Shown: piece after piece, positions 8,569 through 17,115 of the stretch | Numbering within the stretch: position 1 is the stretch's first letter | How the letters are laid out: every line of letters starts with the position of its first letter | From: Halobacillus kuroshimensis DSM 18393 | GTDB lineage: Bacteria; Bacillota; Bacilli; Bacillales; Halobacillaceae | NCBI RefSeq assembly: GCF_000425705.1 | Contig: NZ_AUDY01000009.1 | Location: 186,001 to 250,000 of the forward strand | Length of the DNA stretch: 64,000 nt | Reading direction: 5' to 3' | Notes under the pieces: generated by a model | Databases searched by the model: none | Seen by the model: the letters and a program-made list of their open reading frames with translations, nothing else | Told to the model about the DNA's origin: nothing | Program-made: the position numbers and the translations under genes

Positions 8569-10011
8569 ATGCCTATCCCATGGAGAAAACTATACTTCGT
8601 GTTCGTCGCGCTTGCGCTTTTCTTCATCGGCGCAGCTCTCGATAACACGGTGATCGACCTATTGATCATGCTGTTCTTCGCCGGCTATGCCATCGCCAAG
8701 CCGAAGAACTCGCTGCTGATATTATTCACGTATTTCCCGATCCGCCCGTTTCTGCTGGAATTCAACCCGGCATTAAAAGGGATCGGCGACATCATCATCT
8801 TTGCGCTTTTATTCCGTGTCTTACTCATGTACCGCAAGGATTTAAAAAAGCTGTTCCAGTTCTACTGGTTTGAATACGCCTTTTTCGGCTTCCTTATTGT
8901 CGGAGCGGTATCGGCGTACTTGACTGGTGTATCCCTGACAGCGATCATCTTCCAAATCCGCGGCTTCCTGCTGTTTTACCTCGTGTTCTACATAGCAAGA
9001 AGGCTACACATTACGAAGGAAGACATCAACAAGTTTATTCTCACGACGCTGATCATGACCTTCTTGATCTGTATCCACGGCATGGTTGAAAAGCTGTCCC
9101 TACGAGGCGTCTTTCTGCCGCAGAGCTGGCAGGATATGCCGCTGTCTGCAACCAACCGGATTCGTATTTACGGAATGACAGGAAACCCGAACGTCCTGGC
9201 GTATTACCTGTCCTTCTCCATCATCATCATTATGTACTTCCGCAACCGTTTTACAGGCAAATGGCTGTGGTTGACGTACATTTCCCTTGCCTGTCTGTTT
9301 GGCGTCTGGAGTCTCACGTATTCCCGTGGAACATGGATTGCGTTTGCTCTCGCGCTTGCGATTTACGTTGTTGTAGCAAGAAAGTGGAATTTCCTGAAGC
9401 CGCTGCTCATTTCTCTCGCCGCCGGTGTGGTTCTCATCGCTGTCCCGGTCAGTATCGGTACGTCGATCGTCGAGAATACCGACTTCGGAAAAGAGAAGAA
9501 AGAGAAGCAGTCGCAGTATGACGACAGTGAAGGAAGCTTCAAGGACAGACTCGGCTCAACGATCGATAAAGAGACCCGTGAGCAGTCAAGCCAGTCCGGC
9601 CGTATCTGGATTGTCAGCAAAGGCTTTGAAATTTATCTCGATCACCCGATCATCGGGACCGGCTTTGCAACATTCGGTGACGGAGCGACATTGAGCTATG
9701 ATTCACCGATTTACGATGACTACGGCATTGAGCGTGAATTCTTCTCCGACAACCAGTACATCCAGATCATCACCCAGACAGGGGCGGTCGGTGTCATTCT
9801 ATTCGCCATCTTCCTGCTGAACATGCTGTACCACATTTGGAAAAAGCGGAACGAAACGCTGCTCGGACCGGTGCTCCTCGCTGTTCTGCTTGCGGCCTAT
9901 GCCGCCGGGATGGTGTACAACATTTGGGAAGGCGATTCGTTCACGATCTTCTACTTCGCCATGCTCGGCTATCTCTTGAATATGCGGCCGGAGCATGAAT
10001 ATGACCTCTAA
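8569..10011 (+). CDS. O-antigen ligase/polymerase-like membrane protein (Wzy_C family)
   Basis: A 480-aa polytopic membrane protein with about 11-12 transmembrane segments and a large extracytoplasmic loop (about residues 300-400). The loop contains the HPIIGTGFATF and DNQYIQI region typical of the O-antigen ligase/Wzy_C domain. The start is ATG 8569, 8 bp after AAAAGAGG; an in-frame GTG at 8560 would overlap that RBS. Such proteins polymerise repeat units or transfer a glycan from undecaprenyl phosphate. Genes on both sides are 16-25 bp away in the same direction. Whether it is a polymerase or a ligase cannot be told from sequence. Confidence 0.85.
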   Translation: MPIPWRKLYFVFVALALFFIGAALDNTVIDLLIMLFFAGYAIAKPKNSLLILFTYFPIRPFLLEFNPALKGIGDIIIFALLFRVLLMYRKDLKKLFQFYWFEYAFFGFLIVGAVSAYLTGVSLTAIIFQIRGFLLFYLVFYIARRLHITKEDINKFILTTLIMTFLICIHGMVEKLSLRGVFLPQSWQDMPLSATNRIRIYGMTGNPNVLAYYLSFSIIIIMYFRNRFTGKWLWLTYISLACLFGVWSLTYSRGTWIAFALALAIYVVVARKWNFLKPLLISLAAGVVLIAVPVSIGTSIVENTDFGKEKKEKQSQYDDSEGSFKDRLGSTIDKETREQSSQSGRIWIVSKGFEIYLDHPIIGTGFATFGDGATLSYDSPIYDDYGIEREFFSDNQYIQIITQTGAVGVILFAIFLLNMLYHIWKKRNETLLGPVLLAVLLAAYAAGMVYNIWEGDSFTIFYFAMLGYLLNMRPEHEYDL

Positions 10012-10026
10012 TAGAGGAGGGCGCTT

Positions 10027-11118
10027 ATGAGTAAACGTGTACTCGTCATCAGCAACATGTATCCGAGCCACCGCACACCGACGTACGGCATTTTTGTCAA
10101 AAATCAAGTGGAGGCCCTGAAGGAAAAAGGGGTCTCCGTTGATACCGCCGTCAACCGTGATAACCGCGGCGGGAAAGGCAACCTGATCCGCAAGTATATG
10201 ATCTGGATCTTGAAAATCCTTGCCCGCTTCATCACGAAGGGGCGGTCGTATGATGTTGTGCATGCGCACTATATCTTCCCGAGCGGCCTGCCCGGGCTGT
10301 TATTCAAAAAGCTGTTCAAAACGAAGCTGATCGTCACCTCTCACGGCGGAGATCTTGATCAGATGGCAAAAAAGAGCGGACTGATCAAGAAGCTGACGAA
10401 AAAGATCCTTCATGAAGCCGATCACGTCATCGTTGTCGGCGAGGCTTTGAAATCGGAAGTGATTGACGGGTTTGGAGTCGCGGAAAACAAGGTATCTGTC
10501 ATTAATATGGGGGTCGACCGCCGCGTCTTCCAGCCGGTCGACAGTACCGATGCGAAAAAAGAACTCGGGCTGAATCCTGATCATTTTCACATCCTGTTCG
10601 TCGGCAACCATATCAAGGCGAAAGGGCTCACCGAGCTTCTGGAAGCAGTAAAGAACATCCAGAAAAACCATAGAAACGTCGAGCTCCATCTTCTTGGAAG
10701 CGTCAAAGACGAAGGATACCTCCAGGAATTAAAAGAAAGCGTCCAACAGGAGAACAGCACCCTCGTTCATTTTCACGGACCGAAAGACCAGAAGACGGTC
10801 GCCACATGGATGGCTGCCGCTGATGTGTTCACTCTGCCGTCTTACATCGAAGGCTTCGGTCTTGTCGCCCTTGAGGCGATGTCATGCCACACCCCTGTGG
10901 TCGGTTCGGATGTCGGTGGTCTTTCCTATCTGCTTGCGGATGACCACGGCGTGCTCGTCGAGCCGAAGAGTGTGTCTTCCTTGCAGACCGGTCTGCAGCG
11001 GGTGATGGAGGATGAGCTCTTACGTAAGCGGCTGATCGAGAACGGTGAACAGGCAGCCGAGGAAAGCGATACGGAGCGGCTGCTGAATGAAATCATTGAT
11101 CTTTACAACCGTGCATAG
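10027..11118 (+). CDS. GT4-family glycosyltransferase
   Basis: A 363-aa GT-B fold glycosyltransferase. The N-terminal acceptor domain begins VLVISNMYPSHRTPTYGIFV and includes HAHYIFPSG. The C-terminal nucleotide-sugar domain (about 190-340) carries ILFVGNHIKAKG and the E-x7-E retaining signature in PSYIEGFGLVALEAMSC. It is the last gene of the four-gene operon beginning at 6133, preceded by AGAGGAGG and followed by a hairpin. It likely adds a sugar to the lipid-linked polymer precursor; donor and acceptor are unknown. Confidence 0.88.
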   Translation: MSKRVLVISNMYPSHRTPTYGIFVKNQVEALKEKGVSVDTAVNRDNRGGKGNLIRKYMIWILKILARFITKGRSYDVVHAHYIFPSGLPGLLFKKLFKTKLIVTSHGGDLDQMAKKSGLIKKLTKKILHEADHVIVVGEALKSEVIDGFGVAENKVSVINMGVDRRVFQPVDSTDAKKELGLNPDHFHILFVGNHIKAKGLTELLEAVKNIQKNHRNVELHLLGSVKDEGYLQELKESVQQENSTLVHFHGPKDQKTVATWMAAADVFTLPSYIEGFGLVALEAMSCHTPVVGSDVGGLSYLLADDHGVLVEPKSVSSLQTGLQRVMEDELLRKRLIENGEQAAEESDTERLLNEIIDLYNRA

Positions 11119-11142
11119 CCTGCCGTTTTAGATGAACCATAA

Positions 11143-11174
11143 GGAAGGGAAGCGGGGAACTGCTTCCCTTTTCC
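11143..11174 (+). terminator. Rho-independent terminator
   Basis: Stem AAGGGAAGC / GCTTCCCTT (11145-11153, 11162-11170) followed by TTCC, so the U tract is short. A second small hairpin CCACCT / AGGTGG follows at about 11175-11193. Confidence 0.7.
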
Positions 11175-11198
11175 TCCACCTCGTTTAAGGTGGATTAC

Positions 11199-11227
11199 TT
11201 ACATAATCCTCTGACATGTTTTATACT
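11199..11227 (+). promoter_or_regulatory. Candidate promoter of zwf-gnd
   Basis: TTACAT (-35-like, 11199) and TATACT (-10, 11222-11227) separated by 17 bp, about 40 bp before the zwf RBS. Confidence 0.45.
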
Positions 11228-11275
11228 AAAGGCGGTGTAAATGAATCGTACAGAGAAACAGGAGGTAACAGGAAA

Positions 11276-12778
11276 ATGGACGAACAAAGCAACCAAAGTC
11301 AGCTTGGAATCGATTCCGCTCAGCTTATGGATGATATGACTTTCGTATTATTCGGAGCCAGCGGCGATCTTGCGAAACGTAAAATCTATCCGGCTTTATA
11401 CAATTTATATGTCGAAGGAAAAATGCCGTCCTCTCTATCTGTCGTAGGCTTAGGCCGCCGGCCGTATTCCCAGGAGGACTTCCGTGAAATCATCAAGGAG
11501 TCGCTGTCTACGTTCTCCCGTAGAGAAGCAGACCCATCCCATATGGAAGAGTTTTTGGAAAGCTTCCGCTACTTCATTTTTGACGCGATGGAGCCGCAGT
11601 CGTACGCCGACTTGAAGGCCTTCATAGAAGAGCGTGAAACAGAGAAATCCATTCCACAAAACCGTCTCTTCTACTTATCTGTGGCGCCGAGTCTCGTCGA
11701 GCCGATTACGGCATCGCTTCAGAAGAGCGGCATCACAGAAACCGACGGCTGGAAAAAGCTGATCGTGGAGAAGCCGTTCGGCAGTGACCTGCATACCGCC
11801 CGTCACCTGAACGCTGAATTGAGAAAAGCGTTCGATGAAGAAGAAATCTTCCGCATCGACCACTATTTAGGCAAGCCGATGGTGCAGAATCTGGAATCGT
11901 TGATCCGTCCGAACCCGATTTTGAAATCCTTGTGGAACCATGACCAGATTGCCAACGTACAGATTACTGCCAGTGAAACGGTCGGTGTCGGTACACGTGC
12001 CGGTTATTACGATAAATCCGGAGCGATCCGCGATATGGTGCAGAACCATTTGTTACAATTGGTCATGATGACCGCACTTCACCACCCGGAAAAGCTGTCC
12101 GCCAAGCAGATCGAAGAGAAAAAATCGGCCATCATGGAGGCACTGCGCCCGGTCGATGAGGGGAATATCCAGCAGGATGTCGTCCGCGGTCAGTATGAAG
12201 CAGGAGAAGTGGACGCTCAGTCCGTTGTCGGCTATCAGGAAGAAGACGGTGTCGAAGAAGGATCCAACAACGATACGTATTTCGCTGCCCGTCTGTACAT
12301 CGATAACGAATACTGGAAAGGCATTCCGTTCTACATTCGTACCGGAAAACGTCTTGCCCAGAAATCGACGCGCATCATCATTGAATTCAAAAACGAAGTA
12401 GAGGATGAGCCGGATTCCGAAGGCGCTACATCCAACCTGCTTCTTATTGAAATCAACCCGAACGAAAGCATCGGTCTGCGGGTCAACCTGAAGGATGACG
12501 GCAACGAGAAATTCGAACCGGCTTACGTCAATTTCACGAAAAATCTGGATGAGCAGCCGGAAGCGTATGAGAACCTGTTGAATGACGCCATGGCAGGAAA
12601 CGCCACGTACTTTGCGCACTGGAACGAAGTTGAGCTTTCCTGGCAGTGGATTCAGCCGATTCTTGAGGCCTTCGAAGCCGACGAGCTTCCGCTTCACACG
12701 TATCATGCAGGATCCCAGGGACCCGAAGCAGCGGAGAAGCTGCTGAACGAAGACGGCTTCACCTGGTGGGAAGTATAA
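11276..12778 (+). CDS. zwf: Glucose-6-phosphate 1-dehydrogenase
   Basis: Oxidises glucose 6-phosphate to 6-phosphogluconolactone with NADP, the first step of the oxidative pentose phosphate pathway; cytoplasmic. The protein is 500 aa, normal for the family. The Rossmann motif is GASGDLAKRK near residue 31, with EKPFG and the active-site RIDHYLGK motif in the middle. The ATG at 11276 is chosen because AGGAGGT (11260-11266) lies 9 bp upstream; an upstream in-frame ATG at 11216 lacks an RBS and overlaps the likely -10. The 6-phosphogluconate dehydrogenase gene follows 31 bp later, so the two NADPH-producing steps are probably cotranscribed. The lactonase is not in this window. Confidence 0.97.
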   Translation: MDEQSNQSQLGIDSAQLMDDMTFVLFGASGDLAKRKIYPALYNLYVEGKMPSSLSVVGLGRRPYSQEDFREIIKESLSTFSRREADPSHMEEFLESFRYFIFDAMEPQSYADLKAFIEERETEKSIPQNRLFYLSVAPSLVEPITASLQKSGITETDGWKKLIVEKPFGSDLHTARHLNAELRKAFDEEEIFRIDHYLGKPMVQNLESLIRPNPILKSLWNHDQIANVQITASETVGVGTRAGYYDKSGAIRDMVQNHLLQLVMMTALHHPEKLSAKQIEEKKSAIMEALRPVDEGNIQQDVVRGQYEAGEVDAQSVVGYQEEDGVEEGSNNDTYFAARLYIDNEYWKGIPFYIRTGKRLAQKSTRIIIEFKNEVEDEPDSEGATSNLLLIEINPNESIGLRVNLKDDGNEKFEPAYVNFTKNLDEQPEAYENLLNDAMAGNATYFAHWNEVELSWQWIQPILEAFEADELPLHTYHAGSQGPEAAEKLLNEDGFTWWEV

Positions 12779-12809
12779 ATTACGGATAGAGAAGGGGACT
12801 GATTGAAAC

Positions 12810-14222
12810 ATGGAGAAACAGAACATCGGTGTCATTGGTTTAGGAGTCATGGGTGCGAACCTGGCCCTGAACATTCAAGATAACGGATATAAAGTATCTG
12901 TGTACGACTACTGGACAGACCGTGTGGATGAGCTCGTCCAAAACAAAGAAAACACCGGCAACGTCAGCGGTGCCTACAGTGCCGAGGAATTCGTGGCTTC
13001 TTTGGAATCCCCACGCAAAATCCTTATGATGGTCAAAGCCGGCGAAACGACGGACAAAGTGATCGAAAGCCTTGTCCCTCACCTTGATCAAGGCGACATG
13101 CTGATCGACGGCGGAAACACGTATTACGAAGATACCGAGCGCCGTGCCGCCTACTTAGAAGAAAAAGGCATCCACTTCATCGGTACCGGCTTCTCCGGCG
13201 GGGAGGAAGGCGCGCGCCGTGGTCCTTCCATTATGCCTGGTGGGCCAATCGAAGCGTACAAAGAAGTGCAGCCGATCTTTGATGCGATCGCGGCGAATGT
13301 TGAAGGTACAGCATGTGCGGCCTACATGGGACTCGGCGGTGCCGGTCACTACGTGAAAATGGTCCACAACGGTATCGAGTACGGCGATATGCAACTGATC
13401 TGTGAAGCGTACTTCATTATGAAAAACGTCCTCGGCCTGTCTGCTCAGGAGCTTCACGAAGTATTCAAGGAGTGGAACGAAGGCGAGCTGGACAGCTACC
13501 TGATCGAAATCACGGCCGACATCTTCACGAAAGTGGACGAAGAAACAGGCAAGCCGTTGGTTGAAGTGATCCTTGATACAGCCGGCCAAAAAGGAACCGG
13601 AAAATGGACGAGTAAGAGTGCCCTTGATTTAGGTGTCCCACTTCCGATCATTACCGAGTCCGTATTCGCCCGTTTCATCTCTGCGATGAAGGAAGAGCGT
13701 GCGAAGGCAAGCAAGTACTTGACCGGTCCTGAAGTGAACTTCACCGGCAACAAGGAAGAAGCGATCGAATCGATCCGTAAAGCGTTGTACATGAGTAAAA
13801 TCTGCTCCTATGCGCAAGGATTCGCTCAGATGCAGTCCATGAGTGAAGAAAAAGGCTGGGATCTTCAGTACGGCGATATCGCCATGAACTTCCGCGGCGG
13901 CTGCATCATCCGCGCGCAGTTCCTGCAGAAGATCAAAGAAGCGTATGACCGTGAAGACCACCTGTCCAACCTGCTGTTGGACCCGTACTTCACAGACATC
14001 GCAACAACGTATCAAAAAGAGCTTCGCGAAACGATTGCGATTGCGATCCAGAACGGTGTTCCAGTTCCAGCGTTCTCCAGTGCGCTTGCCTACTACGACA
14101 GCTACCGCACAGAGAAGCTTCCTGCGAACCTGCTTCAGGCGCAGCGTGACTACTTCGGTGCCCACACGTACAAGCGTGTTGACAAAGAAGGAACGTTCCA
14201 TACGGATTGGATGAATATTTAA
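12810..14222 (+). CDS. gnd: 6-phosphogluconate dehydrogenase, decarboxylating
   Basis: Converts 6-phosphogluconate to ribulose 5-phosphate plus CO2 with NADP. It is 470 aa, full length for the dimeric class. Visible features are the N-terminal dinucleotide fold [15 protein letters not shown], the substrate-binding [16 protein letters not shown] and the catalytic [10 protein letters not shown] segment. It follows zwf directly and ends in a strong terminator, giving a two-gene pentose phosphate unit. B. subtilis has an NADP-type GndA and a second paralogue; the long full-length architecture fits the main pathway enzyme. Confidence 0.97.
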   Translation: MEKQNIGVIGLGVMGANLALNIQDNGYKVSVYDYWTDRVDELVQNKENTGNVSGAYSAEEFVASLESPRKILMMVKAGETTDKVIESLVPHLDQGDMLIDGGNTYYEDTERRAAYLEEKGIHFIGTGFSGGEEGARRGPSIMPGGPIEAYKEVQPIFDAIAANVEGTACAAYMGLGGAGHYVKMVHNGIEYGDMQLICEAYFIMKNVLGLSAQELHEVFKEWNEGELDSYLIEITADIFTKVDEETGKPLVEVILDTAGQKGTGKWTSKSALDLGVPLPIITESVFARFISAMKEERAKASKYLTGPEVNFTGNKEEAIESIRKALYMSKICSYAQGFAQMQSMSEEKGWDLQYGDIAMNFRGGCIIRAQFLQKIKEAYDREDHLSNLLLDPYFTDIATTYQKELRETIAIAIQNGVPVPAFSSALAYYDSYRTEKLPANLLQAQRDYFGAHTYKRVDKEGTFHTDWMNI

Positions 14223-14228
14223 TAGACG

Positions 14229-14257
14229 AAAACCCAGGCCATGCGCCTGGGTTTTTT
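14229..14257 (+). terminator. Rho-independent terminator after gnd
   Basis: Stem AACCCAGGC / GCCTGGGTT (14231-14239, 14245-14253) with a 5-nt loop, then a T run. Confidence 0.93.
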
Positions 14258-14324
14258 ATATAGAAAGTGTAAAAATTCCATTTTGTGGTATAGAAGAACT
14301 ATACAAACGATGGGAGATGAGAAT

Positions 14325-14777
14325 ATGAATGAAAAGATGCCGGCAGGGTTCTGGGTGAGGTTGGGAGCAAGGGCCATTGATGGACTTTTAATAGGTATTT
14401 TTATCGTTGCCCTGACCTTTATCATTTTCCAAGGCTTCAGTCAGGACAATTCTGCTTTTAACTCCATTGCAACCGTCTACTACGTCGTTCTGCCTGCGCT
14501 ATGGGCCGGATACACTGTAGGCAAAAAGGCCGTTGGGGTACGGATTGTGAAAAAGGATGGCACAGATGTAGGATTTGGACGGATGATTTTGAGAGAGGTT
14601 GTCGGTGGAATTGTCTACGCCGTGACTCTCGGCATTGGAGCCATTGTCAGTGCGTTCATGGTTGGAATGCGCGAAGACAAGCGCGCCATCCACGACCTCA
14701 TCGGTGGCACGTATGTGACGCATCGTGAACCGGAAACATCAAGTGCAGGTCAGGCGGTTGAAAGCTCGTACATCTGA
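14325..14777 (+). CDS. RDD-family membrane protein
   Basis: A 150-aa small membrane protein with about three hydrophobic segments. The RDD signature is present: WVRLGARAIDG at the N-terminus and a conserved Asp in EDKRAIHDLIGGTYV near the end. The ATG at 14325 follows GGGAG by 8 bp; the longer in-frame ORF would start inside the gnd terminator. RDD proteins are poorly characterised; some halophilic members have been linked to Na+/H+ exchange, but function cannot be inferred here. It is probably monocistronic, ending at a terminator shared with the convergent gene. Confidence 0.85.
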   Translation: MNEKMPAGFWVRLGARAIDGLLIGIFIVALTFIIFQGFSQDNSAFNSIATVYYVVLPALWAGYTVGKKAVGVRIVKKDGTDVGFGRMILREVVGGIVYAVTLGIGAIVSAFMVGMREDKRAIHDLIGGTYVTHREPETSSAGQAVESSYI

Positions 14778-14780
14778 AAA

Positions 14781-14814
14781 TAAAAAGAGGAGACGGCGTC
14801 ACGCCGTCTCCTTG
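14781..14814 (-). terminator. Bidirectional terminator between convergent genes
   Basis: A 10-bp perfect stem GGAGACGGCG / CGCCGTCTCC (14789-14798, 14802-14811). Read on the minus strand it is followed by TCTTTTTATT, so it mainly serves the minus-strand gene. The plus-strand side has only a weak U tract. Confidence 0.85.
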
Positions 14815-16806
14815 TTATTGCGATTCTGTACTTTCAGGTTCTTCTGCTTTTTTCGCGAACACGGCACTGACCTGTTTGTTCCGTGTCATCGTTACGGACG
14901 TGCTGGCACTCGATCCTGAGACGTCCCCTTCCCAGCGGACGAAGGTGTAGCCTTCATCTGGTACGGCCGTGACAGAAATGGACTGTCCCGCCTTCACCGT
15001 TTTATTGGACGCCTGTATCGTTCCTTCACCGATGACCGACATTGTCAAAGAATATCTCTCTGGCTCAGGTTCCGGTTTTGGCTTCGGCTTAGGTTCAGGT
15101 GTTGGTTCTGGCTCAGGTTCGGGCTGAGGCGCGGCTTTTCTTTCAAAGTTCGCAGCCACAACCTTGTTGCGGTTCATCTTCAACGTGATGGATGATGAGG
15201 AGGAACTGGCATCCCCGCTCCATCCGGTAAAACGCCAGCCATCTGCAGGAATTGCAGATAAGCTTACGTTCGTTCCGTCGTTGAACTGGCTGCCAGACGC
15301 ACTTTTCTGGATTCGCCCTTGGCCATTAATCGCCACGTTCAAGGAATAGGTTTCTACAGCTTCTGTCTGTTCTTCTTCATCTTCCTCGGGTTCCTCTTCG
15401 TCCGTTTCTTCATCCACTTGTGTAAAAACAGCACGAAGCGTTTTGTCTTCATTCATCGATACTACGATATCGGAGGTTTCTGAAGTGAGTGATCCTTCCC
15501 AGTGATCGAATTCCCAGCCGTCAGCGGCACGGGCACGAAGCGGCACTTTAGCGAGGTGTTCAAAGTCTGTTTCCAACGTGTCCCGGACGACTTCGCCTTC
15601 CCCGGTCTTAGCCAGCGTCAAGGTGTGTTTGACAGGCTCAAAGACAGCCGTCACATTCATATGATCTTCCACTGTCAGGTTCACTGGATTCACGGCACCA
15701 TCCAGATCATTTTCCCAGCGGACGAATTCATATCCCAGCGCCGGGTGAGCCTCTATCGTAACTTCTTCACCGACACTATAGCTATCCTGATCAGGATAGA
15801 CCGTAACGGTTCCCTGCCCCTGGGATTTTGTTTGAATGATTTTAGATGACCCTTCAACGAAAATGTCGATTTGTTCTTCAAAATCTTCGAAGCGGACGTT
15901 CAGTACATCCTGACCTTCTTCTACTGCGGTCAACGTGGCTGTCTGGTCCTGGTTCACATCCAGTTCAAACAGCTGCTTTTCAATCGACCATTCGGGTTGG
16001 ATGCTCATTTCTTCTCCGTCCGCATCATACCCGGTCACTGATAAGTCGAGGGTTTCTCCAACCGCAAGCGGTTCGATTTCTTCTGGTGTCACTTCAATCT
16101 GGTCCAGCAGCTGATCTACGACTTCCACTTCCATATCTTCTGTGTAGGATTCCCATTCAGCAGTAACCACCACTTTACCGACTTCCTCTGCAGAAAAAGT
16201 CGTCCCTGTGACGCCTTCAACAGTGACCAGTTCACCAAGGCTGTCCTCTTCCTTCGTCCACTTCGCCTCAAGAGGAATGAACTTTCCTTCTTCACTCTCC
16301 CACGCTAACTGCAGATCACGTTCATAGCCTTTCTGCACACGGGGTCGTTCCGATTGTATGGAAATCTGAGATTCCAATGTTTCCATGGCCTGTTTTACAG
16401 CATCAGCATCGTTTTCACTGTATTTGATGCCTTTCTCTAAAGCGCTGTATGCTTTTTCTACATCCTGCAGCTGCAGCTGGATGTCGGAGGATTTTGTATA
16501 CAACTTTCCTTCTTCCGGTGTTTCATAGATCCCGTCCGACAAAGTTTTTACGGCTTTTGAAGATTCTTTTACAGCGACAAAAGCATCCGCAAGACCCAGC
16601 CTTGCATCTACAAATGCTGGATCTTTCTCTAATACAGATTGATATAAGTCAATGGCTTCTTCATAGTTTTCCTCTTCCAATGCCGCCTGGGCTTTCTCAT
16701 ATGTACTGTCCACAGAGTTTGCGCCAACGCCGTTCATAGTAAAAAAGATACCCGCACCAACAGCGAGCACTGCGATGACAGCAATGATGAGCACTTTCTT
16801 GTTCAA
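14815..16806 (-). CDS. Membrane-anchored TPR / Ig-like / InlB-type repeat surface protein
   Basis: A 663-aa protein displayed outside the cell. An N-terminal TM anchor (NKKVLIIAVIAVLAVGAG) is followed by TPR-like helices (about 30-160), beta-rich Ig-like regions (about 175-325), and four copies of a divergent InlB B-repeat-like unit ending in W[ED]-x-[DG] and VTAVF-type strands (for example YEFVRWENDL, WEFDHWEGSL, WRFTGWSGDA, YTFVRWEGDV). A Pro/Glu/Lys-rich spacer separates the third and fourth copies. The TTG at 16806 is favoured over ATG 16833 because GGGG lies 6 bp before it and a -10-like TATAAT at 16851-16856 would leave almost no leader for the ATG. Probably an adhesion or matrix-binding protein; it is divergent from the EPS operon. 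Partner unknown. Confidence 0.85.
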   Translation of the reverse strand: MNKKVLIIAVIAVLAVGAGIFFTMNGVGANSVDSTYEKAQAALEEENYEEAIDLYQSVLEKDPAFVDARLGLADAFVAVKESSKAVKTLSDGIYETPEEGKLYTKSSDIQLQLQDVEKAYSALEKGIKYSENDADAVKQAMETLESQISIQSERPRVQKGYERDLQLAWESEEGKFIPLEAKWTKEEDSLGELVTVEGVTGTTFSAEEVGKVVVTAEWESYTEDMEVEVVDQLLDQIEVTPEEIEPLAVGETLDLSVTGYDADGEEMSIQPEWSIEKQLFELDVNQDQTATLTAVEEGQDVLNVRFEDFEEQIDIFVEGSSKIIQTKSQGQGTVTVYPDQDSYSVGEEVTIEAHPALGYEFVRWENDLDGAVNPVNLTVEDHMNVTAVFEPVKHTLTLAKTGEGEVVRDTLETDFEHLAKVPLRARAADGWEFDHWEGSLTSETSDIVVSMNEDKTLRAVFTQVDEETDEEEPEEDEEEQTEAVETYSLNVAINGQGRIQKSASGSQFNDGTNVSLSAIPADGWRFTGWSGDASSSSSSITLKMNRNKVVAANFERKAAPQPEPEPEPTPEPKPKPKPEPEPERYSLTMSVIGEGTIQASNKTVKAGQSISVTAVPDEGYTFVRWEGDVSGSSASTSVTMTRNKQVSAVFAKKAEEPESTESQ

Positions 16807-16850
16807 ATGGTTCCCCGCCTTTCCTTCACACATAGGTTAAATGTCTCTTC

Positions 16851-16856
16851 ATTATA
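16851..16856 (-). promoter_or_regulatory. Candidate -10 for the minus-strand surface protein gene
   Basis: Minus-strand TATAAT, preceded directly by CTG, about 45 bp upstream of the TTG start. No good -35 is visible, so this is tentative. Confidence 0.35.
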
Positions 16857-16893
16857 CAGGAATAGATGAAAGATTTGGTAAATGTCCCGTTAA

Positions 16894-16953
16894 TTTGTCT
16901 AATGAAGTAGAATGATAAACAATCAAATTAAGCGATTTGAACTAATTTCGACA
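16894..16953. promoter_or_regulatory. Two Spo0A-box-like motifs in the divergent intergenic region
   Basis: TTTGTCTAAT (16894-16903) differs by one base from the 0A-box form TTTGTCGAAT. TTCGACA (16947-16953) is a perfect inverse of the TGTCGAA core. A third copy is at 17091-17097. They lie between the surface protein gene and the EPS regulator module. Confidence 0.4.
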
Positions 16954-17066
16954 AAATTCTAAATAATGGATAGCGTCATGCCGATACTTTAACAAGATGT
17001 AGTACAAGAGGTTTGTTAACATTTTGAAAAAATACGCAATCCTCCCTCTTTGAAAGAATAAGAGTG

Positions 17067-17097
17067 TGCTATAATGTTCCTATCTGTAAATTCGACA
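17067..17097 (+). promoter_or_regulatory. Extended -10 promoter with an overlapping Spo0A-box-like site
   Basis: TGCTATAAT (17067-17075) is a canonical extended -10 upstream of the Wzz-like gene. TTCGACAAAT at 17091-17100, the inverse of ATTTGTCGAA, sits about 10 nt past the expected transcription start and just before the GGAGG RBS. That position would suit repression. Confidence 0.5.
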
Positions 17098-17115
17098 AAT
17101 ATTGGAGGTTTATTA

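Noticed and set aside
12053-12874. 273-codon minus-strand ORF
   Set aside because: Antisense shadow of zwf; the plus frame has clear G6PD motifs.
13629-14201. 190-codon minus-strand ORF
   Set aside because: Antisense shadow of gnd.
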